Shown in pieces: positions 43,771-54,762 of a stretch of 64,000 nucleotides of DNA; the stretch's first letter is position 1, and each line of letters opens with the position of its first letter. The position numbers and the translations under genes were made by a program. Under the pieces are notes generated by a model. It worked only from the letters and a program-made list of their open reading frames with translations, made no database searches and was not told the origin of the DNA. Source of the DNA: Anodontia alba (lineage: Eukaryota; Mollusca; Bivalvia; Lucinida; Lucinidae); assembly GCA_964016985.1 (NCBI GenBank), contig OZ024828.1:1483330-1547329 (forward strand). The letters are read 5' to 3'.

Positions 43771-44697
43771 GATTTTGGCTCTTCCCGGACACCTTTGCGA
43801 GATTGTGGCTCTTCCCGGACATCTTTGTGAGATAGTGGCTCTTCCCGGACACATTTGTGAGATTATGGCTCTTCTCGGACACCTCTGTGAGATTGTGGCT
43901 CTTCCCGGACACCTTTGTGAGATTGTGGCTCTTCCCGGACACCTTTGTGAGATTATGGCTCTTCCCGGACACCTTTGTGAGATTGTGGCTCTTCCCGGAC
44001 ACCTTTGTGAGATTGTGACTCTTTCCGGGCACCTTTGTGAAATTGTGGCTCTTCCCGGACACCTTTGCGAGATTGTGGCTCTTCCCGGACATCTTTGTGA
44101 GATTGTGGCTCTTCCCGGACATCTTTGTGAGATTGTGGCTTTTCCCGGACATATTGTGAGATTATGGCTCTTCCCAGACATCTTTGTGAGATTGTGGCTC
44201 TTCCCGGACATCTTTGTGAGATTGTGGCTCTTCCCGGACACATTTGTGAGATTATGGCTCTTCTCGGACACCTCTGTGAGATTATGGCTCTTCCCGGACA
44301 CCTTTGTGAGATTGTGGCTCTTCCCGGACACCTTTGTGAGATTGTGGCTCTTCCCTGACACCTTTGTGAGATTGTGACTCTTTCCGGGCACCTTTGTGAA
44401 ATTGTGGCTCTTCCCGGACACCTTTGCGAGATTGTGGCTCTTCCCGGACATCTTTGTGAGATTGTGGCTCTTCCCGGACATATTGTGAGATTATGGCTCT
44501 TCCCGGACATCTTTGTGAGATTGTAGCTCTTCCCGGACACATTTGTGAGATTATGGCTCTTCTCGGACACCTTTGTGAGATTGTGGCTCTACCCGGACAC
44601 CGTTGTGAGATTGTGGCTCTTCCCGGGCACCTTTGTGAGATTGTGGCTCTTCCCGGACACCATTGTGAGATTGTGGCTCTTCCCAGACATCTTTTGC
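43771..44697. repeat. 30-base minisatellite, about 31 units
   Basis: The unit is GATTGTGGCTCTTCCCGGAC plus ACCTTTGTGA. Variants (GATTATGG, TTCTCGG, CTCTGTGA, ATATTGTGA) recur in the same order at intervals of 389 and about 299 bases, showing higher-order duplication. Because the unit is a multiple of three, open frames run through both strands, but 29-base units shift them. The unit resembles the retroelement tail GATTGTGGCACTCCCTGGAC. Confidence 0.97.
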
Positions 44698-44764
44698 TAT
44701 CTTATCTGATACAATTCTTCGCCTTCAAAACCTCTCGAAATGTCTGAGAAAAAAATTGTATGGC

Positions 44765-44825
44765 GATACCGAAGAGAAGTCACAATTACAGAACACAGAC
44801 ATCCCAAGGTACCGGGCAGAGCTTA
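44765..44825 (-). repeat. Inverted tail signature flanking the minisatellite
   Basis: On the minus strand this reads CCTTGGGATGTCTGTGTTCT then GTAATTGTGACTTC, like the retroelement tail and like the sequence entering the array at 43757-43790, but in the opposite direction. Confidence 0.5.
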
Positions 44826-44844
44826 ATCTTTACCAATCTTAGGG

Positions 44845-45075
44845 CAAATTTAGCAGAAGACGAAATGATGAAATTTTGTCTAATTTTCCCAAGGAAAATA
44901 GGCTTCGACATTTCATGCAAATTGTCTCTTGAGGAGACGCTGTGGAGGAAATCTCAGTCTGCTGTCTGGGAAAATCTAAGAAAACAATTTTCAAGAAATG
45001 TCAAAGTTTATTTTCTGGGAAGAATAACAAAATCATTTCAAAATATCATCTGCTGAAATTTTACCAAGAGTCCTA
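44845..45075. repeat. Hairpin element (GCAGACGACA family)
   Basis: AGCAGAAGACGAAATGATGA at the left and ATCATCTGCTGAA at the right. The inner arms AAAATAGGCTTCGACATTTC and GAAATGTCAAAGTTTATTTT flank a small insert. Confidence 0.7.
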
Positions 45076-46033
45076 AGATTTAATTACACGAAATGACTTC
45101 TGAAAGCAGCACCTTGTATAAAATATAACAAACCAAGACAGAAAAGACGATATTGAACAACTGGACAGACCGACAAAGAGGGATTGCAATAGAATCCTAG
45201 AGTAAGCAGTTGCTCTTACTAAACACAATATCTCTTCCATTAGAAACGAAGCAACAAATAAAACAAAGATAATCTACAAAAGAAAGACTATAGTGAATGG
45301 CCTGAAACCGAGTATTATTAATTGCTCCTGATATGTACCAAATCATTTTGAGATGAACAAATTGAGACATTTTAGAGAGAGAAAAATGTTCAGTTGAGAC
45401 AAAAGCGTTAATTCATACAAATCAGACAGCGTAATGCCATTTCAGTGAACAATATAGACACGCATTACGATTATTAATTGCAGTTTGAGCCACCTATAAA
45501 GAACTCTGTTCGAAAGAAGTCTCAATGGGGTGATCCATTTCATGCGCAGACTGAAACTTTATTACTCTGTGGAGTTTTTTCAGTGCTCAGATAACCGACC
45601 TGTCTTCGCACTTTATGAAATACGTATAACGCAGCTTTTAAACGTTATTATTGCAAATTGATTAATACGAGTTTGTAGTTAACCTTCAAAGGCCTTATAC
45701 TGATCTAACCGAGGAATCCAATTGATGTTATACTGAGACGACTTTACATTGACCCGCATGGAATCAAATGAGAAGCAATGTGAGAAAATGTACCTTATCA
45801 TGACGCTGATGGGCCTATGTACATTGTAATGTGTGTCCAATGTTACTCCTAAACATATAGTGAAAACAGGGATTTGTTGAGGTCTACGTTAAGAAGTGGA
45901 TGTTTCGAATTTTGCAGCTTTTTAATCTTTAACTGCATACATGTAACTAGTCTTAAAATGCTTAAAATCTAAAATCTTCCTTATCACCAATATTATATGA
46001 TATGTAACATACGAAAAGGGCCCTTATGCAATG
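45076..46033. other. Unassigned sequence
   Basis: No gene and no bounded repeat that I can support. Confidence 0.45.
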
Positions 46034-46098
46034 TGCGGACAACGCAGGCCCAGATCAGTCTGCGCGTTTGCGCAGGCTGATCTGGGCCTTCGTTGTCC
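46034..46098. repeat. GATCAG palindrome
   Basis: GCGGACAACGCAGGCCCAGA pairs with TCTGGGCCTTCGTTGTCC around GCGCGTTTGCGCAG. A decayed second copy follows at 46135-46205. Confidence 0.85.
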
Positions 46099-46398
46099 CC
46101 TTTCAGAATCAATGGATATTGTAGTATATGTCGACAAACAGAGAATGTCCAGAGCAGCCTGCATTGATTCGCATGCTCATCTCGACTTTCGCTGTTCGCA
46201 TATGGCATGAGGGTCTTTTTCCCACGCTGCGCATCAGTTATGGTAAAAAAAAAACATGGTTTACCTAGCTCTAGATATGTAGATAACACAATAAAAAGTT
46301 TATTTATTTTTCCACAACAAAAGAAAAAAAAAGAAAAAAAAAAATACATAAGATTTGATTTTAGTTGTTATTAGGAGCGCTTTGCTTCTCTTCCTACC

Positions 46399-46683
46399 CA
46401 TCGCGAAAATATACCTATATAATTATATAATTTTGACCCCCTTAAACCCAACTTTTATATAGCAAAACTGGGGTTTACAGGGGTATACATGATTTTTTTT
46501 TCATATTTCTGCTCAAAAACATAGATTGTGGCCGCCTGGGCGGGGCGGTTCTAATGAGTACACACAATCCATATTTTGAGCAGAAACAAGAAGAATAATG
46601 TATACCCTTCTAAACCCCAGTTTTATAAAAAAAAAAATGGGGTTTAAGGGGTGCAGATTTATATAGGTGAGTTTTTGTGATGA
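46399..46683. mobile_element. Palindromic miniature element, copy 16, same arm at both ends
   Basis: Both sides carry the CCCCTTAAACCCAAC/GGGGTTTAAGG type arm, so the element is a near-complete palindrome end to end. The core is shortened (GTGGCCGCCTGGGCGGGGCG). Confidence 0.85.
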
Positions 46684-46689
46684 TCCAGA

Positions 46690-46762
46690 GTTATTTATCT
46701 GAAAATTTTCAGTTTTTGGAGATGAAATATTCTATATATTTGAATAGGTGTGTTTTCGTAAT
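46690..46762 (-). mobile_element. Palindromic miniature element, orphan right arm
   Basis: TTATCTGAAAATTTTCAGTT through TGTTTTCGTAATG, directly after copy 16. It looks like the arm that copy 16 lacks. Confidence 0.85.
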
Positions 46763-46861
46763 GCCCACCAACACACATACACATCCAGCCCCCGCAGCAC
46801 TCCGCGAGGTCAAATTGTCCTTTTAGAGCAGACACCTTTTCAGAAGAAGTTTAACGTGTAC

Positions 46862-47143
46862 TATTACGAAACTATGCCTAATCAAATATACTGCAAATTT
46901 TACCACCAAATAATGAAAAAAATTCAGATAAAAAAAAGTCTGATATTTTTCATATTTCCGCTCAAAATATATATTGTTTGTACACATTAGAACCGCCTTG
47001 CCAAGGCGGTTCTAACGAGTACCCACAATTTATGTTTTTGAGCAGAAATAAGAAAATAATGTTTACCCCCTGTAAACACCAGTTCTACTATATAAAAGTG
47101 GGTTTTAAGGGGATGAATATTATATAGGCATGTTTTCGTGATG
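46862..47143 (+). mobile_element. Palindromic miniature element, copy 17
   Basis: The core reads GAACCGCCTTGCCAAGGCGG, with matched CTTG/CAAG changes in the two arms. The outer left arm is decayed (TACACATTAG). Confidence 0.88.
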
Positions 47144-47463
47144 CAAATTTGTAAGGAAATTTGTCTCAGCCAATTTTAAATTATTGGTGTTCCATAAGAA
47201 TATAAAGATATGAAAATTCCTGACTTTTATACCAAGTGTAACCTGATGAAAGAATGGCCTTAACGTACATTTGCAACCCATTTTACTATTGGAGAAGATA
47301 AAATGTACATGTAATTTTAAATGATGATTATAACCTCGGTGATGTAAAGTACTTACATTGTACCACAAAAGGTTTCGCAATGAATCATGACAAGGCCGCG
47401 AATTTTGATCACCTGTTTAATGAAGAGGGAGATAGTTGCTCTGAGTTACATTGGTTTGTGATG

Positions 47464-47995
47464 TAATTACGAAAACAAGCCTATTCAAAGATACTGAAAA
47501 TTTTACTAGCAAAAAGCGAAATCTTTCAGATAAAAAAAATGTGATATTTTCACAGTTCTGCTCAAAACATAGATTGTGGGTACCCGTTCGAACCGCCTCT
47601 TATTTCTGCTCAAAATCATATATTGTGGGTACTCGTTAGAACTGCCTTGCCAAGGCGATTCTAATGAGTAGACACAATCTATGTTTTGAGCGGAAATATG
47701 AAAAATATCAGATTTTTTTATCTGAAAATTTTTATTATTTGGTGGTAAAATTTGCAGTTTTGCTCAAAACATAGATTATGGGTACCCGTTAGAACCGCCT
47801 CGGCAAGACGGTTCTAACGGGTTCCACCATCTCTTTTTTAGATCCGCCTCAGCGAGGCTGTTCTAACGACCACCTACAATCTGTTTTAAGCAGAAATAAG
47901 AAAAATAACGTATACCCCTATAAACCCCAGTTTTACTATATAAAAGTGGGGTTTAAAGGGGTCAATATTATATAGGCATGTTTTCCTGATATGCG
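47464..47995 (+). mobile_element. Palindromic miniature element, compound copy 18
   Basis: One left end and one right end enclose pieces of at least three cores: GTACCCGTTCGAACCGCCTC (broken), GAACTGCCTTGCCAAGGCGA, and GGGTACCCGTTAGAACCGCC with its GGTTCTAACGGG complement, plus a fourth half (CCGCCTCAGCGAGGCTG). An internal AAATTTTTATTATTTGGTGG arm shows that another copy is fused in. Confidence 0.82.
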
Positions 47996-48382
47996 TGCTG
48001 TCCGTCATAGGCTGTTACTCTTCCTCCTGAGGTTTTGTGGGTCTGGGTTTTCGCTGGCTGTGTGGTTTTGTAGGCATTGGTGTACCGTGGCTAGTTTTCA
48101 TTTAACATGACAATTATTACAGGCGTCTTAATATTAAGTTTTAAAATTGCTTTTTGTCTGTGATTTCACATCTTCTAAGATCCTGTTATTGTTGAATGAG
48201 CTTAACACTGTTGAAAAATCAAGTTTTGACATCAAAGCCGTTGCCATTTTTTGACGTTGCTGCCATTGACGTCATGTGACGTTGATGTCACCATGTTTCA
48301 TTGTTTACAATAATGTCCCTTGAAAAAGCTTGTAATAACCGAAACTACTCGGGAATAAAAATCAACTTTCTTATAACGCTCA
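47996..48382. other. Unassigned sequence
   Basis: No gene. 48250-48300 has several TGACGT motifs, including TTGACGTCATGTGACGTTGA, a cAMP-response-element-like pattern without a nearby gene. Confidence 0.35.
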
Positions 48383-48610
48383 GGGCCCAGTTTTCAAAAC
48401 TAACGATGTCATAAGTTAACGTATCGTTAAAATCTTTCACTATGGAATATGGCATATACACTTATATTTTTGCTGAAAATAAATGTGATTTGCAAAAGCT
48501 ACTCACATTTTGTTCAGAAAAAATACCTATCAATTAGATATTGTATTTACTGGAACAGTTAACATTTTGACCACTAACGAGCTCGTTAAGCTAACGATGC
48601 TTTGAACAAA
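48383..48610. mobile_element. GGGCCC-ended palindromic element, copy 2 (right end worn)
   Basis: GGGCCCAGTTTTCAAAACTA at the left and GCTCGTTAAGCTAACGATGC then TTTGAACAA at the right. The inner hairpin has lost bases (ATGTGATTTGCAAAAGC). Confidence 0.82.
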
Positions 48611-48765
48611 TGTTTAAAATTTTCAGCAGAACACAGATTGATTTTTTTCCCCGAAAATGGACTTTGACATTCCATGCAAATCTTTAGAAATGTCAAAGTC
48701 TATTTTCGGGGAAAATAAGAAAAATATAATCAAATGGTCAGCTGCTGAATTAAATTCCCTTGTAT
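48611..48765. repeat. Hairpin element (GCAGACGACA family), fused to the previous element
   Basis: CCCCGAAAATGGACTTTGAC pairs with GTCAAAGTCTATTTTCGGGG around CATGCAAATCTTTAGAAAT. Confidence 0.75.
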
Positions 48766-48997
48766 TATCCGTACTTACATTAAGTATTCGCACAGGCCTG
48801 AACGACGCACAAAACGGGCCGTCTGACCATTGTCTACAATGCTTGACGCTCATCCAGCAATTTGACACATCAAAATATTGTAATAATATTTTCGCTAAAA
48901 TTTTAGGATATGAATAGTAGGCTCAAGATGTCCGAATAATTGGGATAAATGCGGCTCGTAGGAGAAATGTGAAGCTCTCGGACAGAGAGCATATAAG

Positions 48998-49206
48998 CCA
49001 CCTACAATAAGACGTGCGACCAGCGAAGACTCAGATCAGCCTGCGCATCTGCGCAGTCTAATCAGAGTCTTCGCTGATCGCATGTGCCTTCTACAGCCTC
49101 CAGGCTATCCAAAGAGGGATAAACGAGAACTCTTGCCAAACTGTCTGGACGTACAGACTGATCTAAGTGTTTTTGCTTGTTACACAGGTCTTATAGCAGG
49201 TTTTAT
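48998..49206. mobile_element. Compound palindromic element, copy 2
   Basis: CACCTACAATAAGACGTGCG and GCGACCAGCGAAGACTCAGA with its complement (49014-49084), then the CAGCCTCCAGGCTATCCAAA segment. It is the reverse of 17048-17262. Confidence 0.7.
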
Positions 49207-49794
49207 CGAGCGCTTGCTCAATTATATATTATATGTTTAGACTTGCTTGAGTCTTCGACGTTTGCAAATGGGATATTATTGGATTTTCCCGAGGAGCGGG
49301 CCTCGAATAGTGAGCATTATTGGATAGCCTATTGCTGGTGTTATTGTTGGCCTTATGTTATTGGTTGTTATTGTTGGTAATTTATCCTATGAGAATAATC
49401 TGTACACAGAGACGTGATAGAAAAGGCTAGCATTAAACTGCGGAGCTGTGGGTGGTGTTATCAAACATAATTACGGCAAACAGAGGAAAAACAGCGTTTT
49501 TATCGTAAAGTGAGAAAATGTACCCTTGTGTTTTGTGCCACCAGCGAAAACTCAGACCAGTCCACTCTTCCCCGCAGTCTGGTCAAAGTCTTCCCTAGAT
49601 GCTCTGTGGAAACTTTGATCGGACTGCGGGAAGGCGCAGACCAGTCTTTCCTGGATGCTCTATGGATAGTAATTATTTTATAATAAAGGTCTTATTCATG
49701 CGGACAGCAGCGATTCCGATCCGTGCAGATGAAAGGGTTGATCTGAGGTTTTGCTGGGCGCCCATGGCAAACGGTGTTTTTACGCCCGTTACAC

Positions 49795-50002
49795 GTCATA
49801 TACATGTATGTGCACAGCGGAAAGCCAGAGCTAAGGCATCACCAACAGAGCTTTCTTCCTCAGACCTCTCTTGTTCTATCTGCAACAGCAGTTTAGAGCT
49901 AAGATTGGTCTCATCAGCCATCTTAAAATACACGAATAATAACACATCACACAGTTGATTGGGATTGGTCATTGTCAGTAATGACAGACGAATGATACAT
50001 GT
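49795..50002 (-). repeat. Interspersed repeat, inverted counterpart of 520-710
   Basis: GTGCACAGCGGAAAGCCAGA through CAATCCCAATC on the plus strand is the complement of 520-710. CATGTATG appears at both sides. Confidence 0.75.
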
Positions 50003-50088
50003 ATGGGCAGATTCTCTGTTCGAATACCCTAGAAACACTAAATATTAAGACAGATAAGTCTGGATAAATAGTGCCGACAAAGATCAGA

Positions 50089-50367
50089 CATCACGAAAAC
50101 ATGCCTATATAATTTTGACCCCCTTAAACCCCACTTTTATATAGTAAAACTGGGGTTTACAGGGGTATACATTATTTTTCCTATTTCTGCTCAAAAACAT
50201 AGATTGTGGGTACTCGTAAGAACCGCCTCGTCGAGGCGGTTCTAACGAGTACCCACAATTTATGTTTTGAGTAGAAACATGAAAAATATCAGAATTTTTA
50301 CCTGCAAATTTTCTTTTTTTCGGTGGCGAAATTTGCAATATGTTTAAATAGGCGTGTTTTCGTAATG
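50089..50367 (-). mobile_element. Palindromic miniature element, copy 19
   Basis: A complete copy with a T centre. One A (CTCGTAAGAACC) breaks the left arm. It is flanked by GA on both sides, but no longer target duplication is visible. Confidence 0.9.
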
Positions 50368-50934
50368 GATATCGCTCTTTTGATAATGTTGAAATGGCTA
50401 TTTACTATTTAAGAATTGACTTTTGGATTTTTTTTTTTTTTTTTTTTTTTTTCATTTCATCGAGCCATGAATGAAACAAACCGAAGGACGCTGTGCAGGA
50501 TGCGCTATTCATGCACAATAGCGTCTTTTTTTTTATTCGTATCTTGATAATACGAAAAGAAAAAACACTTTCTAGAATCCATTTTCTTTAATTTTCATGA
50601 ATTCGCTTTCAGAAAAGGTAAAAGCATTGATTTTTGCCCTTAAAGCGGCAGGTCTGTGCGCGAGCGGAAGAATTTAATTTGTCCCGGTGTTTTACCGGAA
50701 CTGAGCGCCATGACAGTGAAAACGATAAAACAAGTCCTTGAATTTGTAAGGAACATATACTGGCAGAAGATTATAATAATAGTTGGAGCATTAAGAAAAA
50801 GAGATAAGAATCAATGTTATTTTAATTTTAGACAGAAAAGAAAAACACTATAAAACAAAGAAATAATTTATTTTCTTAGTTTTGTTCCTCCGAATATTAG
50901 CAAGATTATCAGCGAATAATCGTACCTTTGGTTT
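50368..50934. other. Unassigned sequence
   Basis: Contains a poly-T tract at 50429-50452. GGACGCTGTGCAGG with AATAGCGTC is not convincingly structured. No gene. Confidence 0.45.
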
Positions 50935-52165
50935 TACGAGGGTAGTTCAATAAGTTCGTAGAACTCGGTATTTTTCTATACAATTCAAGATTTTATTTTT
51001 TTCATTTTTGTGCAGTGTAAACTTTTGTCAGTTGAATGATAACAGCCGTTCAGTCAACACGTACATGTTTTGCTCTTACTTTTTTGTTTGAAAACCTATA
51101 CCCATAGGCAAAAATGGAAAGTCAGAATATTGAGTTCAGAGCAGTCATAAAGTTCCTCACTAAGGAGGGTGCAAAGGCCAAAGAAATCCATTGGCGCATG
51201 GCTGATGTGTATGGTGATAGAAGCCCAAAGTAGTCCACAGCGGCAAAGTGGTCAGCAACGTGGGCGAGACTCCTTAGAAGATGACCCAAGGCCAGGTCGC
51301 CCTGCTGATGTGATCAGCCAGGAGATGATCGACCGTGTTGAGAGACTTGTGCTAAACAATCGCCGAATCAAAATTGCCGAATTTACTTCAGAATGTGGTA
51401 TTTCTAATGGAAGTGTTTACACTATAATCCATCAACATTTAGGCCTGTCAAAAGTATCTGCCAGGTGGGTACCCAGAAACTTAAACATGCAAGATCGTCA
51501 GCAAGTGGTGAAGTCAAGTCAAGAACTTCTGGAAGTGTACAATGCCAATCCAGAAGACTTTCACACTCGTCTTGTAGCAGGAGATGAAATTTGGCTTCAC
51601 CACTGGGACCAAGATACTAAAAAAGAGTCCATGCAATGAAAGCACCTTGGCTAACCCCCACCTAAGAAATTTCGTACCCAACCATTAGCGAGCAAGATAA
51701 TGGCCACGATGTTTTGGGACTCCAAAGGGATTATATTGATAGATTACAAGCCTGCTGGTACTTCAATTACAGGAGAATACTATGCCAATGTCATTAAACA
51801 ATTAAGGGTTGGTATTAAAGAAAAACGAAGGGAAAAGCGGCTATACGTGAGTGCAAGTTCGAGCAGTTAAATCACCCGCCATACAGTCCAGACCAGGCCC
51901 CAAGTGATTATTATCGGTTTCGAAATTTAAATTCCCACTTGCATGGAACGAGATTTTTGGACGATGATGAGCTCAAGGCTGCTACAGAGGCTTGGTTTGA
52001 GGACCAAATAGATGACTTTTATTTCAAAGGCATAGACTGCTTAAAAGAAAAGTGGGCCAAATGCATTGAAGTAAAGGGGGATTATATTGAAAAATAATGT
52101 TGAAACCATCTTCCAATCTGTGAGTTAAACCCCGAGTTCTACGAACTTATTGAACTCCCTTCGTA
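50935..52165 (+). mobile_element. mariner-type DNA transposon
   Basis: Between TA dinucleotides at 50935-50936 and 52164-52165 lie 1,227 bases with inverted ends of about 32 bases: CGAGGGTAGTTCAATAAGTT at the left, and CGAAGGGAGTTCAATAAGTT on the other strand at the right, both continuing CGTAGAACTCGG with only a few mismatches. The length and TA duplication fit mariner. The enclosed transposase is broken, so the element is not autonomous. Confidence 0.93.
51114..52097 (+). pseudogene. mariner transposase pseudogene
   Basis: The probable start is ATG at 51114 (MESQNIEFRAVIKFL, the N-terminal helix-turn-helix region). The same frame meets TAG at 51231. After a frameshift it continues QRGRDSLEDDPRPGRPADVI, through VPRNLNMQDRQQVVKSSQEL to VAGDEIWLHHWD, which holds the first catalytic Asp. 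TGA at 51637 replaces the Trp codon of MQWK. Further stops and a frameshift or deletion near 51840 remove the segment that should carry the second Asp. The third Asp is visible in YSPDQAPSDYYRF. The end matches CIEVKGDYIEK before TAA. It is clearly of the Tc1/mariner superfamily and clearly inactive. Confidence 0.9.
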
Positions 52166-52416
52166 GGTTTTACCGCAAGTAGTGCAGTCGTAGTCGGGAC
52201 ATCAGGTGGCTTTCGGTTGTTTTCGGGAAAAGACGAAGTTTCTTCAACAATCAGAAAACAAGAACACGAAAAAATGTAAACAAAATCAAATATTTACATA
52301 TGAAACAAGTACATTTTCTTTTGGCAGACAGGCGTTTGTTTTAACATCTTGAAACGTCAATCGGAGAAATTACTTCGTTTTATGATAAGATTGTCAATTA
52401 AATATTAACATTCCAC

Positions 52417-52680
52417 TTGAGGAGAATGGACATACTTGGTAGAATTTCTGCCATTTTGTACAAGGGAGACAACTTTTGTGACTTCCTCTTTGTTCTTCTG
52501 CGTACTAACCTCCTTCTGGAAATGGGTCAACTCTAAATGGAAAGAATTTGCTCCCAACGGGAGCAAATTCTTTCCTTTTAGAGTGGACCCATTGTTGGGA
52601 GCAAATTCTCTCCTTTTAGATTGGACCCATTTCCAGAAGGGGACAAAATCAATTTAGACAAGTTACCGTCCTTGAAAGTG
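52417..52680. repeat. TTTTAGAGTAGACC-family element, compound
   Basis: GGAGAATGGACATACTTGGT and TTTGTGACTTCCTCTTTG lead into CTCTAAATGGAAAGAATTTG, its complement, and a second AATTCTCTCCTTTTAGATTG half. Confidence 0.65.
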
Positions 52681-53148
52681 TATCAATTTCTCTTTATGTT
52701 TCAAATGATATTACGCATCGGCGAGTAAAGGCCAGGCCATTAGCTTTAATTATATTTAGAGATAACATGCGCATTTTACCCTCAAATAATGCGCTTTTTA
52801 TACATGAGTTCAGCTTCAAAGAATTTTAAACCGTTATCACCTAAATGAAACTGATGCGACTGGAACGAATCAATGAATAGTAAACATTGAGTCTATCAGG
52901 AAACAAGTATGGAACACCTGGCTTAATGATTAATACTTAATTTTCAAATCCCGTAGATCCTGTGCTAATGAGACTAATAGCTAGCCACGCATGTCCAACA
53001 GGTTGGCTCTTTATAGACAACGGACTGGTCGTATAAGTGGTATAATAATTTTCCAAAACACACAAACATTTCGCCGTTCAAACCGAAGTTGAAAATTAGC
53101 TTAAACAAAGTACAAGGGAGTCAAAGTTATTTTCCCGTCCATCTGAAT

Positions 53149-53428
53149 GCCAGTATCTGTGGCTCAGTTGGATGCGCGTCCGACCGATGATCAGGAGACC
53201 GCGGGTTCGACCCCCGCCGGGTCGGCAACAACATTTAGATCATGACATATTTTCTACGGCCAATCTTGCCCTTCCGCTGATTCAAGAAGATCAGTTGTCA
53301 GTTTCTGGCGAAAGAATGTGCACAGTACTGGTTAACCTCTTAGAGGACTAAGCCTGCCCAGTAAAAGTAGGCAAGCTGACCGAGCTCGACATGGCCCCAC
53401 TGGGCCGTAAAACCTCAACACAAACAAG
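53149..53428 (+). mobile_element. tRNA-derived SINE, copy 3
   Basis: CTGTGGCTCAGTTGGATGCG (A box) and CCGCGGGTTCGACCCCCGCC (B box), then the common tail TCAGTTGTCAGTTTCTGGCG to CCGTAAAACCTCAACAC. Confidence 0.9.
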
Positions 53429-53600
53429 CTTCCTTCTGAAAAGGGGTCTACTCTAAAAGGAAAGAATTTGCTCTTAACGAAACAAATTCTTCCTTTTAGA
53501 GAAGACCTCTTTTTTGCGCATGGAATTAATGTGCAGGAGAGCAAACATAAAGTCACAAAAGTGTCAAACAGCAAACTATCTTACAAGTGAATATAATCCT
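53429..53600. repeat. TTTTAGAGTAGACC-family element
   Basis: GGGGTCTACTCTAAAAGGAA and CCTTTTAGAGAAGACC pair around TTTGCTCTTAACGAAACAAA. Inserted at the SINE's 3' end. Confidence 0.7.
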
Positions 53601-54221
53601 TTAAGGTGAGGAAGGTAAATAAACAACAATCTTTCAGAGTGTTACCCTTATTTACAGTATTTGCTATGAAATCACGGAATAGTGCTGAAATTAACCAATG
53701 GATACCAATGGCAAATCGTATGCTACAGAATGTTTGAAGAATGGTTACCAAAGACGGAAATTGGCAGCTTTGATTCCCCGTAGAGTGCCACAGGGGATTG
53801 ACACAGAACTATAATGTATTCACTATACAATGCAATTGAAACTCGACATGATGTATAGCTCCATCATGCGTAAGCGGACAGCAGAAGCCCAGTTCAGCTG
53901 CGCATCCTGGCATCAGATCAGGACCTTCGCTGTGTGCTTACAGAATCAGATAATGAACTTTATTTTAGCAACCACTAAAATGATCTGAGCGGTAAATGTG
54001 CAAGAAGATCCGGGTCTTTGGTCTTCGTATAGGCTCTGAAGACGTCGCGGCTCCATAATGATAGCAGAAGTGTGAGGAGTTTCAAGTTGTGTTGCTACAG
54101 TTGTCCAGGTTACCTATATAAAGTTGTTTTAGAGTCTGATTCAGAGTTGTAATACACACCGTGTCGGTGCTGTACTACACTTAAAATGACTTTTGTTTTC
54201 TGTATATGTTTCTTATTGTTA
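53601..54221. other. Unassigned sequence
   Basis: A decayed GATCAG-type palindrome lies at 53868-53940 (GCGGACAGCAGAAGCCCAGT). Otherwise no gene or bounded repeat. Confidence 0.45.
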
Positions 54222-54574
54222 TACAGTGAACCCTCGTTACAACGACAGCATTTGTTCCTAAAGACGTTGCCGTTAAAATGAATTCGGTATTGTACGGAAT
54301 ACTTAATGAGCAGATAGATATATAAGAAAGGTCTTGTTTTGTTCTTATCTTCTCACAGAACATGTGTTTTGGATATTTGTTAGAATAGCCCCAATGGGGC
54401 GATTCGAACAAATATCCAAAACATATGTTTTTTTACAATATTTAATACAATATTCTTGCATAATTTGTGACTAATTGTTACCTCTTAAGTGAAGGTTTCG
54501 TGACAGTCAAATTGTCATTATAACGAATTTTTTGTCGTTGTATCGAGTGTCGGTATAAAGAGGGTTGTCTGTAC
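54222..54574. mobile_element. TACAGTGAACCCTCGTTAC-ended element with central hairpin
   Basis: The left end TACAGTGAACCCTCGTTACA and, on the other strand, the right end TACAGACAACCCTCTTTATA are related inverted ends of a pogo/Tc1-like kind. A hairpin at 54359-54430 (TTTTGGATATTTGTTAGAAT against ATTCGAACAAATATCCAAAA) occupies the centre. No coding sequence. Confidence 0.72.
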
Positions 54575-54724
54575 GAATCTACCGTTTCAAAGTAACCGAA
54601 TATCGTCATTATCCATGTCTGTCGTCATCAGCGCTAGACTTTCGCGACATTGTTCGAAAACAACAAAAAAAACAACATTACTAACAAGATTATAATGTAA
54701 AAATGTCACTTAAAAATTCTTTGG

Positions 54725-54762
<38 letters not shown>

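Noticed and set aside
43742..44747. Long open frames on both strands (up to 242 codons) in the 43.7-44.7 kb array
   Set aside because: They follow from a 30-base tandem unit lacking stops in several frames. Frames shift at 29-base units and no gene signals are present.
48245..48305. A promoter based on TGACGT motifs
   Set aside because: No adjacent gene or start signal. Kept only as a low-interest observation.
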